Positions 43,282 through 55,099 of a DNA stretch of 64,000 bases are shown piece after piece (within the stretch, counting starts at the first letter, position 1; each line of letters begins with the position of its first letter). The DNA is from Perca fluviatilis (taxonomy: Eukaryota > Chordata > Actinopteri > Perciformes > Percidae). Location of the stretch: assembly GCF_010015445.1 (NCBI RefSeq), contig NC_053133.1:23641922-23705921 (forward strand), written 5' to 3'. A program made the position numbers and the translations under genes. The notes beneath the pieces are model-generated. The model did not search any database, was not told the DNA's origin, and saw only the letters and a list, made by a program, of their open reading frames with translations.

Positions 43282-45570
43282 CTATTGTCCATGCAAGTGA
43301 ATGACAGCCTGCTCCTTCTGGAAAGTGTCCAAAGGGACATGTTGTCATTCTGGACGTACACTCAGTGACTCTGGGATAATATGTGTGTTCTTACCCCAGA
43401 TGCTTTAGGATCTTTGTGCTTTTCTGCAGGCCAAGGTGGAACCTTTAATGTCAACATTTGTACAGTATGGATAAACAGAGCTGTTGTGTCAAATTCCCTG
43501 GGCTTACAAAGTTTAGTTCAGTTCATCTTTATATTAACTAAATCCACAAAACTATTGCTCCAGGCTTGAATAATGATGCAAATATCCTTATCTAACATTA
43601 GGACTACCCATGTGTCTGTTTGCTTTATGCCCTAGCTTCTCAATGTATGAATACATAATATGGAGGACACTGGTGTTCTTCCTTTTCTTTCCTTTCTGCA
43701 TTGGGTGACCCACATATCGTTTTATTTGTTATTATTCATCAAGTGGATTTTGTGTTACATAACTTCTTTTTGTGGAAAACTGTGTGCATGGACAGGCTTC
43801 ATGCGGCAAATGTGGTGGGAGGCTATTATAAATAAAACCATTCATCTTTTCTTTTTTTCAGCAAACAATTATTTGTTTTACAGAAGTCGGCGTGCATCAC
43901 TCTTTGGGTACATGTGGCTGGTTCCTTTTTGTTTACCCACAATTCTCGAAAAGAGTCTAACATGTAAGGCTTTGACACTGACAAGCGACAGACTTCCCTC
44001 TACAGGTTATTCATTTTCCAATTAATTCTGTAATTCTCCTCAACCAATTTGCTGATGAACCATAATCACCACATGCACATGGTGATATGAGGGGCTAATG
44101 CGTTCAGTTACTATACATCCAAAATAACATTATGGCAAGAACCCCTGGTCTAACATTGTAGAGTATCCAACCTGTTTTTATGCATTCTTTTATGCTCCAT
44201 CTTTTCCCTTGAGGATTACATGGAAACCGTGTTGCCATGGAACAATTTGGAGAGGTTAAAGTACATGAAATGAAATTATTATGGATTCTGAGGCCTATTC
44301 CTTTGGTATTTTGTGGAAAACAAAGACATGCAATAGCATATCCTATTTCACCATCTGGCTTTCAAAAAAAAGAAAAAAAATATTCTGTAGAGATATTTGT
44401 CTGTGAAATGTTGACATGTAGATTTCTTTTTGCATCTTAACATTTCACGACATACGTAGGTGGAAAACCTATTTGGACTATAAAAATAGTGGATTTTGTT
44501 TTTGGCTGTACGCGTATGTTCTACGCGTATGTTCTATGTACAACATATTCTACAGATACGTACGTTGCATGCAGATTTTGCCTGAAGAATATAAGCTTTT
44601 AACAGAATAATAAAACTTGATAACCTAACATTACTTGAGGGCACAATTGTTATATCTCCAGGCAATTCAATGATGATGACCTTCAGTCCAACCTCTCAAT
44701 AGATGCACTTTCCTTCCTTGGCAACCTCGCCTTCTGCCAGATAGAGCAAGATGAAAAAAAACACACATCATTTTATCATCGCCACATTATGATGCCGTAA
44801 GCAGCCAGTTACATCTTTTAATTCAAACCCTTGATCCATTAAAAGCCCAAAACAGTCTATTTAGAAGCCACCATTACCTCAACAGAACTGTATTTTTCCC
44901 ATAAAAGGACAGAAAACACTAAAATGAATGAATATATCGTAAAATACCGGGACAATGTCTTTCCACTAACATTATTTTACACCTACGGGACACCTTTTAT
45001 CCTGCAGAAGTAAAAAACAAAATGGCAAAGTAACATTTTCTCTCGGGATGTGGCAGAAAAACAACACCATCATTCAGCACGTATACATGCAGTAGGGCTT
45101 GTACACAGTCAAGCCATATATCTGGACATAAGGCAAAAAGGAAGCCTAGTAACGAATGGTAGAATTCTAAACAGATTGTCACGTGAAATAGTTTCTTAAA
45201 TGTTATTGAGGCATTGCACACACATCTGCTAGCAACCACATTTGCTGACGTCATAGAAGTCTAGTAGAAATTGGGCAATGTGCAAGTAATATCAAAATAT
45301 ACTATAGTATAGCAGATTGTTGCTGTGTGGTTTTTCAACAGTTACAAGTGAAAATCAAAATCAAAAAAATCAAGAGTTGACTTAATTTATGAAAGAGGTC
45401 AATGTTTGTAGTGATATCAGCCAGTTATGCATGTACCATTGTGAAGCATAAGTTATACCAGAAGTTCATCTCAATTAATACATAAAATATGAAACACTGG
45501 TTTATTTTGGCTATATGGGGGCAGTAGAAACAAGGTGCAAACACAACATGGAGATATTACAACATTTTAA
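43282..45570. other. Intergenic, no gene seen
   Basis: Open frames at 43660-44025 and elsewhere show no family motif. A short direct repeat, TACGCGTATGTTCTA, occurs near 44509-44536. Confidence 0.45.
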
Positions 45571-45589
45571 GTGTATATGGTGTTTTCAA

Positions 45590-46050
45590 AGAGTTTCCTA
45601 CTTACACATGCAGCAGATATGGATCAATATTTAATTTGGAGTCATGTTGCTAGCCACCTGGTGATTTTAAGTCCAACGTACACCTTCCTTTTAGCTCAGC
45701 TTTTGGTCTCCTACTGCTTAATGTGCTACATCTGTCAGACTGACACCCTAACATCATTCAAATCCCACCTCAAAACCCACCTATTTAAACTGGCTTACAT
45801 ATAAGCCTACAACTTATAACATATACTGTACATATAAGCCTATAACTTATAATTTACGAAATGCATTGATTCCCTTTCCACAACTGAATTATTATTATTT
45901 TTTTTTTATTTTTTAAACGAGTGTCACATTTTTCACATTGTCGTGTCTTCCCTTTGTCATTGCCTGTCTTGCTGTTATGTTTTTATCTAATGGAAGGTGG
46001 CCTTGGGTGTTTTGAAAAGCGCCTCCAAATAAAAAGGTTTCATCATTATT
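45590..46050 (+). mobile_element. L2-like LINE 3' fragment
   Basis: The frame ending near 45802 finishes in TLTSFKSHLKTHLFKLAYI, the typical C terminus of L2/Rex-type reverse transcriptase polyproteins. It is followed by a 3' UTR ending GCGCCTCCAAATAAAAAGGT. Everything upstream is lost, as in most 5'-truncated LINE copies. Confidence 0.7.
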
Positions 46051-48783
46051 ACTATATCCAACAGATGCCCTATGGTGCTGGGCAGGAGGCTTACGGTTGG
46101 TTTTTAGAGCATTTTCATTGCAAACTAGAGCAGTGAGAGTGAACCAAACCAAGCTTAGTTGTTGTAGACCAAAAAAAATAAATGAGCTGAAAAACACTAT
46201 AAAACTCCTTTAGAGCTGACAGGAACTGCACAGCTGAGTAATAATTATGTGGGTCCACATACAAATGAGTGATGATTGTCATGGCAGTCCAAGACACATT
46301 GATGTATTAAGCATTAATTACCCATGTAACCCCTGGACTCAGAGTGACACAGGTATGATGCTTAATGTGTAACATACTGTAACAGACAAAGCATCTCTGT
46401 TCTCTGTCCTATTTAGAATACAGGGGCAAATTGGTCCTGTGATATGAGAATGATTGACCCTGAAGTTGCGTAATCAACAGGCTCTCACAGCTATCTTCAT
46501 TCATTTAGGCATACGTTCCCTTGATGAATACTTGTGTTGCTACTAGTCCACCTGTAGATGATTGAATAAAGCTACAGAAAGTGTTGCCTTAAAGTGTTTA
46601 TATAAACGAGACTTGCCACCACATGCTGATGATCTAAAAATATGTATAATAGCCCCGTTATGCTCTCAGTAATCAGGTGTTGGAAGTGAACTTTTCAATC
46701 AACTTCAGGAGAAAGTCAATTGGCCTGTCTTTACCCCCCATCCCCCACCCCCCACTGCAGTGTGTGTCCAAGCCTGAAATGAGATAGCTTAGTTAACCTC
46801 TTCAGATATTGTAGTTACAGTTGGGTCACTAAAAATACCTAACAGAAGTTTGGATCCTGTATGCTTGTGACAAAATATCAGTTTTGAGTCAACAAAAGAC
46901 TCTAATCTAAGCATGGTCCATTCGCTGCAGCTATAGGAAATAAATTCCTGCTGAGAAATAATTAATTTTAGTCTGCCACACCACCGCAACTCAGTTTGCT
47001 CTCTTTATCAGTTGCTGTGGCCAACAGTCTACATCCTTTATTGAACTCCCGCTTTCCCCAAGCATTCCTCCGACAGCTAGCAGAAGGTACCATGTAAAAC
47101 TACTTTCAGAACAACTCAAGCTCCATGGTAAACTTGGACTCCTCTATTCTGACAAGTGGTGACACAGTAACTGTCGATCTTTCCTCCTCCATTAAGGTGG
47201 AGGTTTCACATTTCTCTGCTCCAGGCTGCCAACATTCTTCTCTGTCTCAGTATTTCTCTTTGAAACTTGCCATACTCAGAGAAATCAAATCATGACGTAT
47301 TGGACAGCACTGTTCTCAAATAGTGGGCTTCTCTAACAACGTTGGAGACAACTTTGGATCTCTGGTATGGTGTATTGTTACTTGTGGTTCCTGCCTGTTA
47401 TCTAGCAAAGAAAAAAGAAATATCATTATAGTGACTGCTCAGGTGTAAAAATATATTCACTCTGCTACACTGCTTTTAGATTTATGGCCATTGCTTATAA
47501 AATTTTAAACAAATGCCACACACAAAAAAATGAAATCTGTCTGGATCGTTTGTTTTGAGTATTTTTCAAAGAGATTCAAAGCAGCAGAGACTGCATTTCA
47601 AATGCATACATTTGAATAATACAGGTAAATAAAATACTGTATCCTCTGATGACACAGTGGACAAGACATTCTGACAACATTCAATGTGGTGCAATGAAGA
47701 GGTCTCCTGGTTGTGTTTTGTAACGGTGGTCTCTTTAACAAGAAAGACACATTTTAATTAGGAAGTGAATGTGAAAGTATGACAAAGTAAAAACAAAAGC
47801 GTTGACTCAGCATATGATTTTATAACTCATAGCCTCAGTAGAAGCAAAATAAATGTACATGTTTTGCAATTCAAATGCAAATATTTTAAGCATGCTGGTT
47901 CTAATAACTTTTCAGCAGATGAGAAAACAAGACAGACCAGTGTAATCCAGGCTTTTCTGTCTACTTTAATAACCAAACAGTTTTTTAATTAATTTTTAGC
48001 AAAAGCAGATTTTTGTGATTGTGGGTAAATTTGTGAATAATGACGGGAAGAACCCAGGTGTTTTCAAGGTGTGGATGTCTCTCATTGGCTTCCACGTGGC
48101 CCACCTGGGACCGGCACTGACAGTGGCTGCTGGATGGATTTAACTCCTCTACCAGATGCTTTCCTGGCTCAGGAGTATTCCTAGGGTAGATACTCTTGAG
48201 GCAAGGGGTTTTAGCCTGTTACATGACTTTTCTTTTTTTAGGATATATTACAGAACACCTAATTCTCAAGGGCAATTTGGTGGCGATACGCCTGGTGTGT
48301 TAGCACAGTTCATCATAGTGATGCACAGTCTGGGAAAGTTATTTTTTGAAAATGTATTCATTACATTATACTTTTGAGTTAAAGAAAAACCTGGAGAACT
48401 CAATGATTAAAAATGGGAGAAATGTAACAGAGATAAAAAAAGAACAGACTTTTTTTTTTTTTTTTTACATCTGGTGGGAAAGTGACAAAAAAAGACCCAT
48501 TGCTGACAAAATAGGAAAACATATCATTAGACAGCTGAAGCAGAGAAATTACACTGAAGTGTAATTAAGATGACAGCTGGGATGATAGTATTTCAACATC
48601 AGGTTGCTCTAAGTCCTAGATCAGTAATGCAATGAGTACATTCACATTCATAACAGTGCTCATGATTAGGAGCTGTGATCAGGTAAAAATGTGCGTACGA
48701 AGTATCACCAGCACACTGTAGAATCATTGTCATGTTTGAGTTTTAAGAAGAAAATCAATGTTTTGGGGGGCAAAAATCAGTTA
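46051..48783. other. Intergenic, no gene seen
   Basis: A C-rich tract lies at 46733-46755 and a poly-T run near 48451-48466. No gene or element ends were recognised. Confidence 0.45.
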
Positions 48784-49465
48784 GGTGACAAATTATTTTT
48801 AAGATTATTTTTTGGGGCATTTTAGGCCTTTATTTTGACAGGACAGCTGAATACATGAAAGGGCAGGGACGGACTGGGGCTAAAAAACTGCCCTGGACTT
48901 TCTCCCAAATAGGCCCATCATCCGGCCATTCGCCCGTAGCCGTGCGCGACAGACACTAGCCAGGATGTCCTGATACTATACCACAATACTGTAGCCTATC
49001 AGACAAGGTATTCACAGCAAGTAACATCTCAAAACCAATGATGAGAATTGGGGTTGTGTTTATTAATGAAGCCTCAGCCTTCAAATAAAAACCAAAAAAT
49101 TTACAATGCCATTACATCTGGATTTAAAATAAAATACAAATAATGAAATGTCACTGGCTACAGAAACCCCAAATTACACAAACTTGTAATTATAAAACAG
49201 TACAGAGTATTACTGACAACACATTCATAGATAAAGTAGGCTACTTGCTGTACCTGATCATGGGGATTAGATATTCTGTAGGCCTATACCAAAACTACAC
49301 TGAGAGTGTTAGTTACTATATACTATAACTGTTCAAATATAAATGTATAGATGTGTTGCTTTGTGTTAAATAATTAGCATTGAATCACCTATTTAATATT
49401 TTGTCAATGTCATATTACACTTTTGATTCATATTAAAGGTCCTATGACATGCTGCTCTTTGGATG

Positions 49466-49975
49466 CTTTTTATATAGTCCTTAGTGGTCCCCTAATACTG
49501 TATCTGAAGTCTCTTTTATATAGACCAGTGGTCCCCTAATACTGTATCTGAAGTCTCTTTTATATAGACCTTAGTGGTCCCCTAATACTGTATCTGAAGT
49601 CTCTTTTATATAGACCTTAGTGGTCCCCTAATACTGTATCTGAAGTCTCTTTTATATAGACCTTAGTGGTCCCCTAATACTGTATCTGAAGTCTCTTTTA
49701 TATAGACCTTAGTGGTCCCAATATACTGTATCTGAAGTCTCTTTTATATAGACCTTAGTGGTCCCCTAATACTGTATCTGAAGTCTCTTTTATATAGACC
49801 TTAGTGGTCCCCTAATACTGTATCTGAAGTCTCTTTTATATAGTCCTTAGTGGTCCCCTAATACTGTATCTGAAGTCTCTTTTATATAGACCTTAGTGGT
49901 CCCCTAATACTGTATCTGAAGTCTCTTTTATATAGACCTTAGTGGTCCCCTAATACTGTTTCTGAAGTCTCTTTC
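49466..49975 (+). repeat. 46-bp minisatellite, eleven units
   Basis: GTGGTCCCCTAATACTGTAT recurs at 49484, 49528, 49574, 49620, 49666, 49712, 49758, 49804, 49850, 49896 and 49942, almost all 46 bp apart. Units are nearly identical. The second unit start is 2 bp short and the sixth has a CCAATA variant. Confidence 0.98.
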
Positions 49976-50211
49976 CCGAAATTCAGCCTTGGTGCAGAAT
50001 TACAGCCACTAGAGCCAGTCCCACAATGAGCTTTCCTTAGGATGTGCCATTTTTATGTCTCTAGCTATTTTGGAGGAGAGAGGGGGGGGCAAGGTGGAGG
50101 GTGGGCGAGTGGCCTTGACCAACTGCCACTTTTCTCGTTTGAAAGCCATGATGTCTCTCTCTTATGGGTTGGCCAAATTCTCTGGGCGGGCAAAGCAGAG
50201 AAAGGGGAGGT

Positions 50212-50247
50212 AATCTTGCTTGTTATGACCTCATAACAAGCAAGATT
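50212..50247 (+). repeat. Perfect 17-bp inverted repeat with 2-nt gap
   Basis: Arms 50212-50228 (AATCTTGCTTGTTATGA) and 50231-50247 are exact reverse complements separated by CC. It lies inside the TTAA element. Confidence 0.95.
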
Positions 50248-51310
50248 CCAGAACGGCTCATCTGATCTTTAATTTTCTCAAAGGCAGAGCAGGATACTCA
50301 GGGCTCGGTTTACACCTATCACCATTTCTAGCCAATTGGGGACCATAGGCAGGCTGGGGGAACGCATATTAATGTTAAAAAACCTCAAAGTGAAATTTTC
50401 ATGCCATGGGACCTTTAAGGCTGTGAAATGATGAAAATGACTAGGTCCTATCAATTCTGTCTGTGAAGCTTTCACAAACTTTGCCAGTTCCACAATAGTA
50501 AACACCAATATGAAAGACAAGGAAAAACTGCACTCTGATGGAAGACGGACAGAAAGTGCAAGCTAGGATTTTTTGGTTACATTTGGTGAATTATTTAGCC
50601 CCCTTCCCTGTTTGTTAGCACGTTTAGAGTGGTACCAATGCATGCCTGATGTTTTCCGGTTTAATTTAATACCATAGCCTTCATCCTATCAGCAAAAGTG
50701 AGCTCACTACAACCTCTCATATACAACCAAGTGAAATCGCAGTCAACCCATGATTCATTTCTAACGCATTTAATGTTTCAAATTAACCTAACAGAAATTA
50801 TTAAATATGTTAAGTTTGACAGCACTAAATGGCACGATCATTTTCATAATCATGATGCACATGCTCATGTTGAGCTGACTATGCAATTCGCTAAGATAGG
50901 GATGAAGGCAGCCTATGTTTCCTGCTCCTGGCACTTACGAGCTGATGTGAAATTAACTCACGTCTAATGATGTAGGCCGACTCTTCTTTTTCAGTTTTAT
51001 TTTTACACGTAGCATATAAGTGATTGTATTTGCGCCCCCTGCTTTTGGCTGTTAATATCGCTTTAATAGACTTTTTTTTTTGTGCCGATGGCCGTCGATT
51101 GGACAGCCGTTCTGGACTTTTATGGAACGCACAGATTGTCAGTCCGTCCCTGTGAAAGGGGAGAGAGAGAAGGGGGGGGGGAGATGACATAAAGGAAAGG
51201 TCAAAGGTCCGAGTCCAACCCGGACCAGCTGCGTCAAGGAGTAAACCTCTATATATGGGTGCCTGCTCTACCAACTGAACTATTTGGGTGCCCCTGGTTA
51301 CAAACTATTT

Positions 51311-53385
51311 CAATGTTGACCCTACACTGAAACAGACAAATCTGTATTGATCCTTGTTTATCTAACAAATGAAAATCAAGTAATCCGCATATTGCCTTGA
51401 AATAAGGATGCATTCTTCCAACAGGTGTAACATTGATTGAAATGCATAGAAATCCATAAAATAGAGCAGAGCAGTTGCACAGGGCAATGTTAATTATAAT
51501 CATCTTCCACATCATTCACAGACTAATGGTGGTTCTGCAGCTGCTAAATGGGAATCAGTGCAGATAATGCAAAAGAGATTGTTGCAAAAGAAGACCTATC
51601 AACGTTGCAAAGGCATTGGCTTGTGCAGAATGTCATGCTCTTCTAGTTGGACAGAAACACCAACAATCTCTTTTGCAGCCTCCTCCAAAATGCAAGCTGA
51701 AAGTACATAACCTATTCAGTTAATAAGTTTAAAGTCAAACTGCACTTCCTCTGCTATGTTGGGAAAGACACAAGGACAACAAAGGCAGTATTATGATACA
51801 TTCTACTTAACTCCAAAAGACATGGTAAAATTGCATTATTCACAATGAAGTCAATGTTTTGGCTGGATGAGATTCACACATTTGTGATTTGATTTGTAGG
51901 AGCAACATGTGTCTGAACTGACAGTCATTGTAGAACCAAGGCAAGGTGTGAGACCTATCTAAATTGCTGCATTGGTTAGCTGAGGAAAATGTGCAGAACT
52001 TGCAGATCCAATTCATACAAGCCACAGGACAGGTTGTTACACAGTACTCCAGCTCTGTAGAAAAAAGAGAGTCAGATTGACATTTACACACTTTGAGTTA
52101 TGTGTGAACAGGCAGTGCTAAGGCTGATGAATACATTTTCAAATGCTGTGAATAGCCCTGAAGTGGCGATGCAAATATGGAATATTGGCTTGCCTGGTAT
52201 CTGTTGCTGTTGTGTATGTGTTGCCACATAGTATACAATCGGCAGAGATCAGGGTTGGCAAGCAAAAATGTTAAAACACAAAATCAGGACTGGCAAAAAC
52301 AGACCACACGCAGGAGTTGCAATCTAAGGCTGTTGATGAAAATACTCCAAAAAAGGGTGAGTAAAAAGTGCATTCCCTGTTGCGCCAGAGCTGTGCCACT
52401 AACTGTGCCGGTATTTTACTTGGAAGTCAACTTTAAAGAACTTCACCTCTTACTTGAAAAAAAGAGAAAGTAATTGCTGTGAGTCACATCTGACAATTTA
52501 ATGTCAATATGTCATATTTAGAAATAATCTGAAGAGTCTGTTTTTAGCTATTGCGCTTCACGTTGTATGCTGAGCTAATGTTACAGTGTCACATGTTGCT
52601 GTTAAGGCTTGAATGCTTCAGAGGTCCTGATTCAGAGCTATAAAGAAAATGAGCTAAAAAATATTGCTTAAAAAAGATTTTCAATTGGGTACTATCTGCC
52701 AGCATTAGCTGGTGACTCATCTAATGAGAATGTGCCGGGCTGGGTTTGTATTTGCATAATACTAATTTCTTTACAAACCACATTTTTTACACTTGCAAAA
52801 AACTATATTTCTGTGCTCAAAATGTACCATCACACGCTCAAATATAACTCCATAGTTTAGCTATGTGAACTAGCTAACTTGGAAGTTCTAAAATTGTCCA
52901 ATTTGTCCAAATCTCCAACAATTTTTTTCAATGTAATAAAAACTACAGCTTGTAATGGAGAGGAATGGCGAGCTTGTTCTGATAGCCCTATGCAACAGTG
53001 ATCTAGCATACCTTTTAACCACCTATTTTAACAAGCCTACCACTTTGATAAACCCATTCAGGGTAATAGTGTGTTCTTAACTTGGGAATTTGTGATCCGA
53101 CAATCCCAAAAAAAAATCTCTCGTGGCACATGGAACCTGTGTGTGAAGCCCTTGTTGTCCCTAGTCTGTGAACTAGGTCAATAAGAAAAACGTCTGTGAA
53201 CTTGTCAGATATTTCTGTGAACTTATCAAGAGACAGACTGTAAACTGTCCCGGATTTAGCAAGGTTTACCGAGATCAAACTAAGCTTTGTAGCGACGGCT
53301 ACATCGTAGTGAAAAGTAGAACTACTGCAATCTTGTAATGGGTAACGAAAACACCAAGTCACTTTTTTTTTTTTTTTTTATCATT
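51311..53385. other. Intergenic, no gene seen
   Basis: No coding family or element ends were recognised. A poly-T run lies at 53362-53379. Confidence 0.45.
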
Positions 53386-53389
53386 TCTT

Positions 53390-53510
53390 CCTGCACTTTA
53401 ATATTTTAATTTGTTTTTTAATTGTTTTTAACTGCTCTTTAATGTTTTATGTAAAGCACTTTGAATTGCCCTCTTGCTGAAATGTGCTATACAAATAAAG
53501 CTGCCTTTCC
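53390..53510 (+). repeat. L2/Rex-like LINE 3' tail
   Basis: TAAAGCACTTTGAATTGCC and GTGCTATACAAATAAAGCTG form a typical fish LINE 3' end, directly left of the next hAT-like element. Confidence 0.65.
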
Positions 53511-53525
53511 TTGCTGGCTCTATGG

Positions 53526-54764
53526 TAGGGCTGAAACGATTCGTTTAAACGATGTAACTAACATTTATATACCGCTGTGTTTCCGCACGGATGATGATTA
53601 CTGTTGCACAACTGGCTGACGCTGCTGTGGACACTAGACCAAGGGGGTAAGCTAGCGTCCGGAATGCGTACCTCCTATGGGGAGATTGTAGGCTAACAAG
53701 CCATCACCTTCCGTTAGCATTCCTTTGACTCCCATTCAATAAATTTACATGTGAAGCTTTAAAGACTCTATTTGTCCATTGTTTATTTCTAAAGAAACAA
53801 CAACGTATGAAAGGCTCCATTACCTTGTATCTCAAGTTATAGCTCTGTAGCAGACGTTTTTGTAAAAATAGGCTAATGATTGTGTCATAACCACGCAACT
53901 TTCTGTCGCACAGTAGAGAAATTACTGTATAGTCGGGAGAAGCTCGCAGGCAGTTTCGACTTACATTAGCTGCTTAAGTTTAATTACTAATGTTAACTAG
54001 CATTTCAGTTAGTAATAATTAGCCTGTGCCCATGTTATCTCCTTACATATACCTCCGCTCTCCATCTCTGCAAGATTCGGAATTAGTGATGGGACTATAA
54101 GTTACACAAGGTTACAATAACGTCTGCTACTCATAGAGTTTTACACAACTACAGCATGCTACTCTGCAAATAGCAAATTTTTTGAAAACAAGCTAAAGTA
54201 GCTTACCGTAGCTGCTGGTGGAGACAAACCAGCCCCTCTCTTTACCAGCGCCTCCTGCACATGGCTACTTGATATGCACGTAAATGACGCCATCGGACCA
54301 CGCCGATGATGTCCGCATTCTTCATTCTTTCTAAACTTCACTCAGATCAGCCTTCTGAGATTGGGTCCTCCTGAAAACTATAGTTAAATAGCCCTGCTGT
54401 TAGCTTTGTACAGTCGCATGTACCTGGGCTTACTGAACAGCTTGTTTGTATTTAAGAGCCAGAGGCATGAAAGGGAAGGGGGGCGAAAAAGATTTGCATT
54501 TGGGCCACCAAAAAATTTACTTTGGCCACCTAATTTAAGGGCTGGGTGGCCCATGCGACCAGTGCTTCGAAATATTAGTGTCAATTACTATTATTGTATG
54601 CATTTCAAGCAATAAAGTTGTTGCTTTTTCTAAAAATGAAACCTTTGTTTGTATATCTACTATTGCTATTTACTATAAAGCAAAATTATTTCTTCATCCG
54701 ATTACTCAATGGAATAATCGGTAGAATACTCTTATTACTAAAATAATCGATAGCTGCAGCCCTA
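53526..54764 (+). mobile_element. hAT-like non-autonomous element, 1.24 kb
   Basis: The ends are TAGGGCTGAAACGATT and, complemented, TAGGGCTGCAGCTATCG. An exact 8-bp duplication, CTCTATGG, lies at 53518-53525 and 54765-54772. Inside the right end TAATCGGTAGAATA mirrors subterminal motifs. No transposase. Confidence 0.94.
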
Positions 54765-54965
54765 CTCTATGGGGTTACCCATGCAATTTTGCAGGGGCAT
54801 CACATACAGAGTTGAGACATCTAATACATCTATGTTGCTTGGACTACTGTGTTAGAACTTTTTTTCCTATCTTCTGACAGCGTTCTGACAACCGCTGCAT
54901 TTGAAGTGATGTCATGATTTTTACTGAGCTGAGAGAAAGACTGGCTATCAAAAGCTTTAAAGTAT

Positions 54966-55090
54966 ACAATTCAATTTTATTTATAGTATCAAATTTCAGT
55001 ACTAAATCTCAAGTTATCTCAGGACACTTTACAGATAGAGTAGGTCTAGACCACACTCTGTAATTTACAAAGACCCAACGATTCCACTAA
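54966..55090 (-). repeat. Second copy of the retroelement tail seen at 28460-28668
   Basis: The plus strand reads TTCAATTTTATTTATAGTATC then AAGTTATCTCAGGACACTTT, the reverse complement of the tail near 28.66 kb. 5'-truncated copy. Confidence 0.75.
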
Positions 55091-55099
55091 TTCTGTGTA

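Larger units (their letters stand above)
49437..50414 (+). mobile_element. TTAA-flanked element, family 5, inside the hAT-like element
   Basis: TTAA at 49433-49436 and 50415-50418. The ends are AGGTCCTATGACATG and, complemented, AGGTCCCATGGCATG. It contains a 46-bp tandem array and a perfect 17-bp hairpin. Non-coding. Confidence 0.92.
48864..51152 (+). mobile_element. hAT-like non-autonomous element inserted in the SINE
   Basis: The ends are CAGGGACGGACTGG and, complemented, CAGGGACGGACTGAC. An exact 8-bp duplication, TGAAAGGG, lies at 48856-48863 and 51153-51160. It carries a second insertion at 49437-50414. No transposase motif in any frame. Confidence 0.93.
48799..51295 (-). mobile_element. 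tRNA-derived SINE, split by a 2.3-kb insertion
   Basis: On the minus strand the 5' end reads GGGCACCCAAATAGTTCAG then TTGGTAGAGCAGGCACCC (tRNA A box), with GGGTTGGACTCGG as a degraded B box. The tail GCCTAAAATGCCCCAAAAAA lies at about 48805-48828. A 15-bp target duplication with two differences (GGTGACAAATTATTT and GGTTACAAACTATTT) brackets 48799-51295. Without the insertion at 48864-51152 the SINE is about 200 bp. Confidence 0.88.

Noticed and set aside
43660..44025. 121-codon plus-strand frame with hydrophobic stretches
   Set aside because: AT-rich DNA often yields Phe/Leu/Ile-rich chance frames. No family resemblance or gene context.
49466..49975. CRISPR-like regular repeat
   Set aside because: The repeats are contiguous 46-bp tandem units without unique spacers, in a eukaryotic transposon.
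51200..51295. tRNA gene candidate on the minus strand
   Set aside because: The A and B box-like motifs belong to a SINE with a degraded B box, a 3' tail and a target duplication. It is not a functional tRNA gene.
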